Made by a program: the position numbers and the translations under genes | Source of the DNA: Lentisphaeria bacterium | GTDB lineage: Bacteria > Verrucomicrobiota > Lentisphaeria > Victivallales > UBA1829 | Direction: 5' to 3' | NCBI GenBank assembly: GCA_003526375.1 | Contig: DPDG01000006.1 | Coordinates: 1-64,000 of the forward strand | DNA length: 64,000 bases | The notes under the pieces: model-generated | Databases searched by the model: none | What the model was told of the DNA's origin: nothing | What the model saw: only the letters and a program-made list of their open reading frames with translations | Shown: positions 44,584-51,935 of the stretch, in pieces | Layout of the letters: each line of letters begins with the position of its first letter | Numbering within the stretch: position 1 is the stretch's first letter

Positions 44584-45642
44584 TTATTGACAGTCGTCAA
44601 AATATTTCTGCAGACGGTCTCTCATACTGGAAACATGCCCGTCCACCCAGAGAACATTCATGCTGCCGTTGTGCTGGAGATACGTTCTCGCAAGGATTCC
44701 GTTTGTTCCGGTCAGGTCAAAGCACGACGAGAAACTCTGATAGAGATTTTCCGGAGACTGTTCCGCAAGATAGACGATTGCGGAGGGATTTCGGAATTTG
44801 TTCCGTTTCAGATAATCATTCAGGCGCGGACAGGTGCTCCAATTATGGCCGTAGGGGGAAGCCGCGCGGGGACCGATGACATTATTCATGATATAACTGG
44901 CACGGCGTTTTTCCACATAGGTGTCCCTATTGGCATCCGGCGCTGTTTTGCGGGAAGGGCATACCGCAATGGAGGAGTTGCCGCCCCATCTGTATTTGCT
45001 TTTGACATTCGGCGCCGTCAGATAAACCAGATAACTGTAATAGTCGTACCATAAACGCCCGTTTTCCGGTTTTGAGAGCCCCGCCGTGCTGATATCGGGC
45101 CTTACGGTGATTCCGGAAGGAATGCAGAGCCATTCGTTGAAGTCGTCTGAATAATAATTCATTCCGAGCCCCCATTGTTTCAGATTTGCCGTGCATTGAA
45201 TGGCGCGCGCCCGTTCCCGCGCCTTGCCGAGAACGGGAAGAAGCATTCCCGCGAGAATGGCGATGATCGCAATCACAATCAGGAGCTCTATCAAAGTGAA
45301 AACTTTTGTTTTCAGCCTGAAAGTAAGAACAGAAGAACAAGGAATTCTGAAGTAAGAAGGAACGGGAAAACATTTGAACATTTGAACAATGGAACAATTC
45401 AACAATCGAATGAAGAAAGAGAAAATAAGGCAGAGTGCGAATTGACACCGCCGGAATGAAACATCCTTTTTACATCTTTTCATCATCAGGAACTCTATCA
45501 GAGTGAAAATCCGCATTTTTACCCTGCGAATTTGCGAGACAGGGCGGATATTCACATCATGATATCCGGCAGACTGTGTTGAACCGCGGTCTGCGGTATG
45601 AAACATTTTTCTGAAGCGGCAGCATGTGTTCCGGATTTTCAT
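44584..45642 (-). CDS. pseudopilin-like protein with duplicated leader
   Basis: A 352-residue protein if it starts at 45642, where the ATG overlaps the PHP gene stop and AAGGTG lies upstream. A first leader start (IFTLIEF, Phe46) is cut short and followed by about 65 hydrophobic and Cys-rich residues, then an intact leader (VFTLIELL, Phe115, Glu119) with a full hydrophobic helix. The globular domain ends with a clean H-x9-DG motif (HNGSMNVLWVDG). The residue before each Phe is Ile or Val, not Gly. At the DNA level the two leader starts are near-identical 23-base repeats 207 bases apart, so the frame is kept. The functional leader is probably the second. Confidence 0.8.
   Translation of the reverse strand: MKIRNTCCRFRKMFHTADRGSTQSAGYHDVNIRPVSQIRRVKMRIFTLIEFLMMKRCKKDVSFRRCQFALCLIFSFFIRLLNCSIVQMFKCFPVPSYFRIPCSSVLTFRLKTKVFTLIELLIVIAIIAILAGMLLPVLGKARERARAIQCTANLKQWGLGMNYYSDDFNEWLCIPSGITVRPDISTAGLSKPENGRLWYDYYSYLVYLTAPNVKSKYRWGGNSSIAVCPSRKTAPDANRDTYVEKRRASYIMNNVIGPRAASPYGHNWSTCPRLNDYLKRNKFRNPSAIVYLAEQSPENLYQSFSSCFDLTGTNGILARTYLQHNGSMNVLWVDGHVSSMRDRLQKYFDDCQ
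45280..45302. repeat. direct repeat copy 1 (pilin leader)
   Basis: CAGGAGCTCTATCAAAGTGA plus AAA, encoding the FTLIEL start on the minus strand. It matches copy 2 at 45487-45509 with two base differences. It marks one edge of a 207-base unit inside the pseudopilin gene. Confidence 0.75.
45372..45411. repeat. five-unit octamer tandem repeat
   Basis: Five consecutive 8-base units: ATTTGAAC, ATTTGAAC, AATGGAAC, AATTCAAC, AATCGAAT. The run lies within the 207-base segment between the duplicated pilin leaders. It is translated on the minus strand as part of the extra N-terminal segment. Confidence 0.7.
45487..45509. repeat. direct repeat copy 2 (truncated pilin leader)
   Basis: The partner of 45280-45302, encoding the upstream truncated IFTLIEF on the minus strand. 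The arrangement suggests insertion or unequal recombination at the leader sequence. Confidence 0.75.
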
Positions 45643-46451
45643 ACTTTCACCTTTCCTGTCTGTTGTTGCAGCATCTGTTCCGGAAGATAAAGCCCGTTCC
45701 TGATTCCGAGCTCCGTCACAACTCTTTCGCACCAGTAAAGACATCCGACGCCGCAGCAGGAGTGGGCATCGGAGCCCAGCGAAAATCTGACTCCTTCCGA
45801 TTTGAATATATTCAATATTCTCATGTACTCTCTGTGAAATTCCTCAAACGGGACATGCGAATGCCAGAAATACATCTGATTCATGATTTCAAAAATCTTG
45901 CCGTTCCGCTGAAAAGCCTGTGCAATCTTCGCGGTATGTGCATCATCGAACAGCTTCAGGGAAAGATTCAGCGGAGAAAGCCCGAAGTTGAACGGGTGTG
46001 CAAGAATCTTCACCTCCGGATTGCCGCATGCCTTGATCATCACATCGCAGAGAACATCGCGCAGTTCTTCCGGTGAAGCCGGGTTCCCGGCAAGCTGGGA
46101 AAAGAGGATGTTGTTGCAGTCCATGAGGACTAATTCAAATCTGTCAAGAAATTTCTTCGAAGCGCATGGTTTTCCGCTGACATCCCTGACTGCTGTTTCA
46201 CATCCGAAAAGGATTTCCACCGGACAGGCGGTTTTGTCGATTCCGGCATAGTCTCCGAGAAGTTTCTCCGCCTGGACATCGTTGAAGACATGATCCGTGA
46301 TTGCAATTCCCCGGAGTCCGTTGGATTCCGCGGCATTTGCCATGTCACGGACAGGGCTTCTCCCGTCGGAAAAAGCGGTGTGCGTGTGAAGATCATATTT
46401 CAGAAGATGACACATCCCTGTCTCATCCACCCGACCTGAAGATCGTTTCAT
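45639..46451 (-). CDS. PHP-domain phosphoesterase
   Basis: A 270-residue cytoplasmic protein with the PHP metal motifs: DLHTHTAFSDG (Asp20, His22, His24), GIAITDH, FGCETAV, ILAHPF and SLGSDAHS near the C-terminus. The family hydrolyses phosphoesters such as histidinol phosphate, nucleotides or cyclic sugar phosphates using a tri-metal centre. The start overlaps the stop of the MBL-fold gene by four bases and its own stop overlaps the pseudopilin start. The natural substrate is unknown. Confidence 0.85.
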   Translation of the reverse strand: MKRSSGRVDETGMCHLLKYDLHTHTAFSDGRSPVRDMANAAESNGLRGIAITDHVFNDVQAEKLLGDYAGIDKTACPVEILFGCETAVRDVSGKPCASKKFLDRFELVLMDCNNILFSQLAGNPASPEELRDVLCDVMIKACGNPEVKILAHPFNFGLSPLNLSLKLFDDAHTAKIAQAFQRNGKIFEIMNQMYFWHSHVPFEEFHREYMRILNIFKSEGVRFSLGSDAHSCCGVGCLYWCERVVTELGIRNGLYLPEQMLQQQTGKVKV

Positions 46452-47221
46452 AAATTTTCCTCCATGCAGTCTTCTGCAAATTTTATTTTCTCCATGAACG
46501 GCGCCAGAACCGGATTTTCCCGGTCTTGCGGGGTCCCGTCACTTTTATTTCTGCAGTGTGTGAATATGATCTCCGGCGGCAGCAGTTTTCCAGGCAGCGC
46601 AGCCAGTTCATCCGGCGGGAAATGGACGAGTTCGGAAATAAGCAGATCCGTTTTTGCGGAAAGCGGTGCGGTCAGTTCGGCGGCATGGCGGATATCGCCG
46701 CTGACCACGACTCTTTTTTTCTCCGCCTCCGCTGCAATACTGAAACTTTCGCACGGAGCCGGAACCGGGGCTTTTCCCGTAATCCCGCGGTAACAGGCAA
46801 GGTGTTCATTAGCGAAAAATTCGAGGCGGAACGACCCGCATTTTACCGGGTGTCCCGTAAGGACAGGCACGATATTCAGTTCGAAAGGCAGAACGGAACG
46901 GTAGAGATAGACCGTATTCAGGAGAGTGTTGAATGTTTCAATTCCCTCGGATGGCATCCATACCGTAAGCGGGCGACTCCTGCGGAGAATCTGGAAAGTC
47001 TGGGTCAGCTGCGTGAATCCGCCCGTATGGTCCGGATGCAGGTGGGTGACTGCCAGTGTGCCGATCAGGTCCGGGGGGACTCCGAGGCGGATCAACGTCG
47101 CGCTCACGGGTTCCCCGCAGTCGATCAGCAGTGCATCGGCGTCCGCTTCCATAAGAATGGAGGTGTTGAAACTGCGAAGCGTGGCGATTCCTGCGGAGGT
47201 GCCGAGAAAGCGGATCTTCAT
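46448..47221 (-). CDS. MBL-fold metallohydrolase (PhnP/RNase Z-like)
   Basis: A 257-residue protein with the metallo-beta-lactamase motif THLHPDHTGG (His60, His62, Asp64, His65), an N-terminal KIRFLGTSAG strand, a FFANEHL motif, VVVSGDIRH supplying the bridging Asp and IIFTHCRN the last His. This layout fits the phosphodiesterase branch of the fold (RNase Z, PhnP) rather than true lactamases. Its ATG overlaps the regulator stop. The pairing with a PHP phosphoesterase suggests sequential cleavage of a phosphodiester or cyclic phosphate, which is inference. Confidence 0.85.
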   Translation of the reverse strand: MKIRFLGTSAGIATLRSFNTSILMEADADALLIDCGEPVSATLIRLGVPPDLIGTLAVTHLHPDHTGGFTQLTQTFQILRRSRPLTVWMPSEGIETFNTLLNTVYLYRSVLPFELNIVPVLTGHPVKCGSFRLEFFANEHLACYRGITGKAPVPAPCESFSIAAEAEKKRVVVSGDIRHAAELTAPLSAKTDLLISELVHFPPDELAALPGKLLPPEIIFTHCRNKSDGTPQDRENPVLAPFMEKIKFAEDCMEENL

Positions 47222-48315
47222 GGGCGCACCTCGTGACGTCTCGGAGGTGCGGTCGAACTTCCCTCCGCCAATACCGGATCAATCGTGACTGTCTGTGCAT
47301 CTTTCTTTTCCGAAAGCAGAAGGGAGACCGCCATCTCAATGACATTGTTGTGAACAGCCGAGGTGATGACCGGTTCCGGAAAGCCCGCCTGGAAAGGGGC
47401 GTCGAAGCCGACAATGGAAAAATCTTCGGGAACCCGGATTCCCTCCCGCAGAAAGAGCCGCATGGCTCCTACGGCGCGCTGGCTGTTGAAGAAGATTGCA
47501 GCCGTGGCAGGAAGTCCTTTCGCCAGCATTGCCTGTGCCAGTTCCGCTCCGATCGCTTCATAGCTCGGATAATGTGTGACCGGATGCTTCTGAGGCAGGT
47601 AACGGACACGGCAGCCGTGTTTTTCCAGCATTTTTGTGAGAAATTCAAAACGGCAGTCGCGGAATCTTCCTGTCGCGGGCAGATCTCCCGCCAGATAAAT
47701 ATCCCGGTGTCCGAGCGCAAGAAGATGGTCTCCGAGTTTTTGCGCCGCCGCGCGCAGATCGGCAATCACGAAACAGCCTGCCGCCGGGCGGCGGGACGCG
47801 GAGGATTGATAACGGATTTCAACCATGGGAATCCGGTTGCGGTGTGCAAAGGCGCGCAGTCCGTCCGGGCAGTGGAGCGCAATGATCCCTCCGGTTCCCT
47901 CACGGACCATCTGCGCTATGACGTCACGGGTCTGGGGCATCGCTTCCCCTGTGATGATGTGCATGGTGCGCTTTCCCCGGTGCAGTGCGACTTCCGCATT
48001 GGCGGCATATTCCGCAAAGTGGGGGTTCCGGAGCGTCGGCAGAAGCAGAAACACATTTCTTGTCCCTGCGGATACGCGCGGCGCTGTTTCCGGCGAGCCG
48101 GCAAGAAAGGTTCCGCGTCCGCATCTGCGGACCACCAGATGTTCCGCTTCCAGTTCATTCAGCACCAGTTCAGGAATTTTGGGACTGACGTTCAGGATCT
48201 GCGACAGTTCTCTTTGAGGGGGAAGACGGTCGCCGGGGCGCAGATTGCGCTCTTTGATCCAGTTCAGGATATATTCTCTGGTCTGATCTTTCAATGTTTT
48301 TTTTGAATCAAGCAA
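47218..48315 (-). CDS. GntR-type winged-helix / LacI-type sensor transcriptional regulator
   Basis: A 365-residue regulator with a GntR winged helix (about 1-70: LRPGDRLPPQRELSQILNVS, CGRGTFLAG) and a LacI-type sensor (about 80-350: HIITGEAMPQ, GTGGIIALHCPDG, HRDIYLAGDLPATGRFRD, FSIVGFDAPF). I chose the TTG at 48315 because GGGAG lies eight bases upstream; the ATG at 48357 falls inside the operator repeats and at the transcription start, and has no binding site. It heads a seven-gene operon of MBL, PHP, pseudopilin, LamG, GH42-like and beta-sandwich proteins, and probably autoregulates. Confidence 0.83.
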   Translation of the reverse strand: MLDSKKTLKDQTREYILNWIKERNLRPGDRLPPQRELSQILNVSPKIPELVLNELEAEHLVVRRCGRGTFLAGSPETAPRVSAGTRNVFLLLPTLRNPHFAEYAANAEVALHRGKRTMHIITGEAMPQTRDVIAQMVREGTGGIIALHCPDGLRAFAHRNRIPMVEIRYQSSASRRPAAGCFVIADLRAAAQKLGDHLLALGHRDIYLAGDLPATGRFRDCRFEFLTKMLEKHGCRVRYLPQKHPVTHYPSYEAIGAELAQAMLAKGLPATAAIFFNSQRAVGAMRLFLREGIRVPEDFSIVGFDAPFQAGFPEPVITSAVHNNVIEMAVSLLLSEKKDAQTVTIDPVLAEGSSTAPPRRHEVRP

Positions 48316-48333
48316 TTCTGTGACTCCCGTATA

Positions 48334-48363
48334 TGACTTATTGACTCTGTGACTCATTGACTC
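48334..48363 (-). promoter_or_regulatory. tandem octamer operator array
   Basis: TGACTY half-sites begin at 48334, 48342, 48350 and 48358, exactly eight bases apart, giving two 14-base direct repeats TGACTYATTGACTC with a 16-base period. They lie at the expected transcription start of the minus-strand operon. They are likely binding sites for the regulator encoded downstream, though a slipped-strand repeat is possible. Confidence 0.55.
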
Positions 48364-48367
48364 TTTA

Positions 48368-48395
48368 ATTATAATTGAAAAAGAAGATTTGTCAA
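48368..48395 (-). promoter_or_regulatory. consensus promoter of the GH42-like operon
   Basis: On the minus strand TTGACA (48395-48390) and TATAAT (48373-48368) match the consensus fully, with a 16-base spacer. The first four spacer bases, AATC, are the same as at 12946-12973. Confidence 0.8.
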
Positions 48396-48499
48396 GGGGG
48401 TGGAAGAACAACAGAGATGATTTTTTACATTTTTTTTCGCAGTGCGCGGAAAAGAGGACCGGACCTGCGGGGCATGGAGCGCGGACTCTGATCCTCCGT

Positions 48500-48528
48500 T
48501 TGCCTTTCGCAGGAAAAGAGTGTATATT
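48500..48528 (+). promoter_or_regulatory. promoter of the alpha-galactosidase gene
   Basis: TTGCCT (48500-48505), a 17-base spacer and TATATT (48523-48528), 31 bases before the start codon. It is divergent from the regulated promoter at 48368-48395, so the same regulator may affect both. Confidence 0.5.
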
Positions 48529-48559
48529 ACCGGAATCTGTAATTTAAAGGGAAATCATT

Positions 48560-50746
48560 ATGTCTGTTCAATTTATCGAGAACAAAAATCTATTTATCTT
48601 ATCTTGTGCAAAACTCTCCTGCGTCTTTTATGTCGATGCCAATAAGCGTCTGGTTCACCTGCATTTCGGAGGAAAAGTTCTCGGAGAGGAGGGGCTTGTC
48701 CCGCAGGAAATCCGCAAAGGGCATTCCTCCTTTTCCCCGTGGGCGGACGGCGAAAAACCGGAGGATTCCGCGGACGCTCTGCCGCTGGAGTTTTCCGGTT
48801 TCAATACAGGCGACTTCCGCATCAATTCCGCTACGGTTCTGACGGAAAACGGATCGGCTGCCACAGATGCACTCTATGTGTCGCATCATATTTACAAGGG
48901 GAAGAAACGCCTTGCAGGGCTGCCTTCCGCTTTTGCCGGAGATCATGACAGCGTGGAGACGCTTGAGATTACGATGCGCGATACCGCCTGCGAGCTTGAA
49001 TTCATACTCTCTTACTCCGTGTTTGAGGAGTGCAATACGATCGTCCGTTCCGTGAAAGCCGTCAACAACACGGCATCGCCTCTTGTGATCAGGCGCCTGA
49101 TGAGCGCACAGCTTGATCTGCCGCATACCGGATTTGACTTTGTCCAGCTGAGCGGCTCATGGTCGCGGGAACGGCATCCGGAACGCACTCCGCTGCATTC
49201 CGGAATCCAGTCGATCCGCAGTGTCCGCGGTGCCTCCGGACATCAGAACAGTCCCGCGATTGCTCTGGCGGCGCATGACGCCACCGAGTATTCCGGCGAT
49301 GTCTACGGAGCAGTTCTGGCTTACAGCGGTAATTTTCTGATCGAGGCGGAGTGTGAACAGTATGGAACGGCGCGTCTCTGCGCGGGGATCAATCCCGAAA
49401 ATTTTTCATGGATGCTTGCTCCGGGGGAATCGTTCGAAACACCGGAAGTCTATCTGACTTATTCCGGGGAGGGGCTCGGCGGCATGTCCCGCAATCTGCA
49501 CGATTTCATGCGCAGTCATCTGATTCGCGACGGCTGGGCGGACAGGAAACGCCCGCTTCTTGTGAACAGTTGGGAAGCCGCCTACTTTGATTTCGACTCC
49601 GCCAAACTGCTCGGAATTGCCGAAAGCGCGGCGAAACTGGGAATTGAGATGCTGGTTCTTGACGACGGCTGGTTCGGGGCGCGCAATGATGACACGACGT
49701 CGCTGGGAGACTGGTTCGTGAATACGGACAAGATCGGCGATCTCGGTGAACTTGTGAAGAAAATCAATGCGCTCGGAGTGAAGTTCGGGCTCTGGTTCGA
49801 GCCGGAAATGATTTCGGAGAAAAGCAAACTGTATCAGGAACATCCGGAATGGGTTCTGCATGAGCCGGGACGCAGACGCTCCATCGGGCGGCAGCAGATG
49901 CTGCTGGATATGTCCCGCCCTGACGTTGTGCAGTATCTCTTTGAGACGATTTCCAATATTCTGCACTCGGCAAACATCGAATATGTCAAATGGGATATGA
50001 ACCGGAACCTGACCGAAGTCTATTCGGATACGCTTCCCCCGGAACGTCAGGGAGAGGTCGCACACCGTTTCATGCTCGGAGTCTATCGTCTTCACGAGAT
50101 GCTCCTCAAAGAGTTCCCCGGACTGCTGATCGAGGGGTGTTCCGGGGGAGGCGGGCGTTTCGACGCCGGTATGCTGGGGTATGTCCCGCAGATCTGGTGC
50201 AGCGACGACACGGATGCGATGGAACGCATCCTGATTCAGCTCGGGACCTCTTATTTCTATCCTGTCAGCACGATCGGCGCCCATGTTTCCGTCTGCCCGA
50301 ATCATATCACCGGGCGGAGCACGCCGTTTGCCACACGGGGGAATATCGCGCTTTCCGGAACCTTCGGCTATGAACTCGACCTGACCAAACTCACGGAGGA
50401 GGATCAGGCTCTGGTCCGGAAACAGGTTGCGGATTACCACAGATACCATCATATCATTGCGGGGGGCGATCTCTACCGATTGTCGGACTCTTTCAAGGTG
50501 AATCCGTTTGACGCATGGATGTATGTTTCCAAAGACCGCAAGGAGGCGCTGGTTACGGCTGTCTGCCGCTTCTGCCAGCCGAACAGCGGCGTCCGGTTTG
50601 TGCGTCCGCGCGGTTTGGACCCCGAAACCGTCTATGAAGTGGATGGTATGCAGGTGTCCGGTGCAACCCTGATGTCCATCGGAATCCAGGTGAAACTGGA
50701 GCCGGGTGACGGCGCCAGCCGTATTTATTATCTGAAGGCTTTGTGA
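48560..50746 (+). CDS. GH36 alpha-galactosidase
   Basis: A 728-residue enzyme with the three-domain GH36 layout: an N-terminal beta-supersandwich (1-330), a TIM barrel (about 335-650) and a C-terminal beta domain. The nucleophile is Asp479 in YVKWDMNRN and the acid/base is Asp549 in WCSDDTDA; CSGGGGRFD and LDDGWFGARNDD are also present. Length and spacing match the tetrameric AgaA-type subgroup that hydrolyses raffinose-family and other terminal alpha-galactosides. No signal peptide, so cytoplasmic. AAAGGGA precedes the ATG. It is monocistronic and divergent from the GH42-like operon. Confidence 0.95.
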   Translation: MSVQFIENKNLFILSCAKLSCVFYVDANKRLVHLHFGGKVLGEEGLVPQEIRKGHSSFSPWADGEKPEDSADALPLEFSGFNTGDFRINSATVLTENGSAATDALYVSHHIYKGKKRLAGLPSAFAGDHDSVETLEITMRDTACELEFILSYSVFEECNTIVRSVKAVNNTASPLVIRRLMSAQLDLPHTGFDFVQLSGSWSRERHPERTPLHSGIQSIRSVRGASGHQNSPAIALAAHDATEYSGDVYGAVLAYSGNFLIEAECEQYGTARLCAGINPENFSWMLAPGESFETPEVYLTYSGEGLGGMSRNLHDFMRSHLIRDGWADRKRPLLVNSWEAAYFDFDSAKLLGIAESAAKLGIEMLVLDDGWFGARNDDTTSLGDWFVNTDKIGDLGELVKKINALGVKFGLWFEPEMISEKSKLYQEHPEWVLHEPGRRRSIGRQQMLLDMSRPDVVQYLFETISNILHSANIEYVKWDMNRNLTEVYSDTLPPERQGEVAHRFMLGVYRLHEMLLKEFPGLLIEGCSGGGGRFDAGMLGYVPQIWCSDDTDAMERILIQLGTSYFYPVSTIGAHVSVCPNHITGRSTPFATRGNIALSGTFGYELDLTKLTEEDQALVRKQVADYHRYHHIIAGGDLYRLSDSFKVNPFDAWMYVSKDRKEALVTAVCRFCQPNSGVRFVRPRGLDPETVYEVDGMQVSGATLMSIGIQVKLEPGDGASRIYYLKAL

Positions 50747-50791
50747 CACTTGTCTGCCCGGCGACGGTTCCGATGGGATTTCGAGAGCAGC

Positions 50792-50817
50792 GCACATTGT
50801 ATCAATGTGCCTTTTTT
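50792..50817 (+). terminator. rho-independent terminator of the alpha-galactosidase gene
   Basis: GCACATTG (50792-50799) and CAATGTGC (50803-50810) form a perfect stem with a three-base loop, followed by C and six U. Confidence 0.85.
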
Positions 50818-50839
50818 GTTGAATTTTTTTTCATTTTCC

Positions 50840-50869
50840 TTGAAAAAAGATGGAACAGGGGATTATATT
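50840..50869 (+). promoter_or_regulatory. promoter of the secreted protein gene
   Basis: TTGAAA (50840-50845), an 18-base spacer and TATATT (50864-50869), 44 bases before the start codon. Confidence 0.45.
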
Positions 50870-50913
50870 GAAGTTAATCCGTTTTTTACGAAAATCAAAA
50901 AAAGGAGTAAAAC

Positions 50914-51738
50914 ATGAAAGAATTCGGCAAAAGTAAATGGATCGCCGCAGCTTTGGCTGTGACTGCCGGAACCGGCATGCTTTTCGGGGCGGAAGTCCTG
51001 AAGATTGAAAAGGCGTCGGATCTTCTCGGAACCAGGAATCTGACGGAAAACGCCGCGGAGAAGTCCATTACTGCGAGCGGGCGCCATGCCAGAGTCACCA
51101 GCAAACCGTTTCCGGTTGACCCGGCGAAGAAATACAAGCTTTCGGGAAAATTCCGGGCTGCCCCCGGAACGGCGGGCGAAGTCTTTTATTTCGGATTCAT
51201 TCCGTTGGATGAAAAGGGCAGGCAGATTGCGTCCGAATATGTGAATGTGCCGAAAAAGGGAACGGATACCGAGCTTGCGGCTCCGGCCAGGAAAGGCGAT
51301 ACCGTTGTAAAAGTCAAGGATGCGTCCAAATGGGATATGCTGACTCCCTGGGGCGTCATTGCGTTCAATGCGAAGGATGATTGCTCCGATCTTCCCAACA
51401 GAGATGTGACGCAGATTGCGGAAAAGAAAATCGAAAAGAAAGGTAACGTCTGGGAAGTTACTCTGAAGAAGCCGGTTGCGAAAGACTATCCCGCGGGCAC
51501 CAGGGTTCGCCAGCAGCGTTTCGGCGCAACCTATCTGTATACTGCCGGACCCGGGAAGAAGGCACCCGCCGATTGGCAGGAGTTTTCAGGAAACGTGCAG
51601 GGTATCGCTCCCGCCGGCAATCCCTCTTATAAATGGTGGAACGGCACAAAGCAGGCGCAGATTCTGATCATCATGAATTATGCTTCCAAAGACGGCAAGA
51701 CCGAATTCAAGGATATTGTTCTTGAGACGATCGACTGA
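50914..51738 (+). CDS. secreted beta-sandwich (carbohydrate-binding-like) protein
   Basis: A 274-residue protein with a signal peptide (about 1-26, cleavage near FGA). The mature region is strand-rich, with YKLSGKFRAAPGTAG and QAQILIIMNYASKDGKTEFKDIVLE resembling the ends of CBM4/9-like jelly rolls. A middle insert (KGDTVVKVKDASKWDMLTPW) resembles a second small beta domain. No catalytic motif is recognised. AAGGAG precedes the ATG and a strong terminator follows, so it is a stand-alone gene. Confidence 0.7.
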   Translation: MKEFGKSKWIAAALAVTAGTGMLFGAEVLKIEKASDLLGTRNLTENAAEKSITASGRHARVTSKPFPVDPAKKYKLSGKFRAAPGTAGEVFYFGFIPLDEKGRQIASEYVNVPKKGTDTELAAPARKGDTVVKVKDASKWDMLTPWGVIAFNAKDDCSDLPNRDVTQIAEKKIEKKGNVWEVTLKKPVAKDYPAGTRVRQQRFGATYLYTAGPGKKAPADWQEFSGNVQGIAPAGNPSYKWWNGTKQAQILIIMNYASKDGKTEFKDIVLETID

Positions 51739-51755
51739 TTCTGTTTTGAGTTACG

Positions 51756-51790
51756 CAGGCATCCTGTGAAACGGGATGCCTGTTTTTTTT
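51756..51790 (+). terminator. rho-independent terminator
   Basis: CAGGCATCC (51756-51764) and GGATGCCTG (51774-51782) pair perfectly, followed by eight U. It ends the secreted protein gene. Confidence 0.9.
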
Positions 51791-51833
51791 GTACCATGTT
51801 GAAAAAGAAATTGATATTTTTCTGATACTGTTC

Positions 51834-51851
51834 TGACACCGGAAGGTGTCA
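51834..51851 (+). promoter_or_regulatory. LacI-type operator palindrome
   Basis: TGACACC, GGAA, GGTGTCA form an 18-base palindrome with perfect arms, directly followed by TATAAA. It lies about 85 bases before the LacI-type regulator gene and is likely to be its operator. Confidence 0.6.
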
Positions 51852-51891
51852 ATATAAAATATTATTTTTCCATTATTTTCTGTTTTCACTG

Positions 51892-51919
51892 TTGCATCCA
51901 ATTCATTTTTATTTATAAT
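51892..51919 (+). promoter_or_regulatory. promoter of the third cassette
   Basis: TTGCAT (51892-51897), a 16-base spacer and TATAAT (51914-51919). Transcription would start close to the AAAGGA ribosome site, leaving a very short leader. Confidence 0.55.
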
Positions 51920-51935
51920 ATATGACAAAGGAAAA

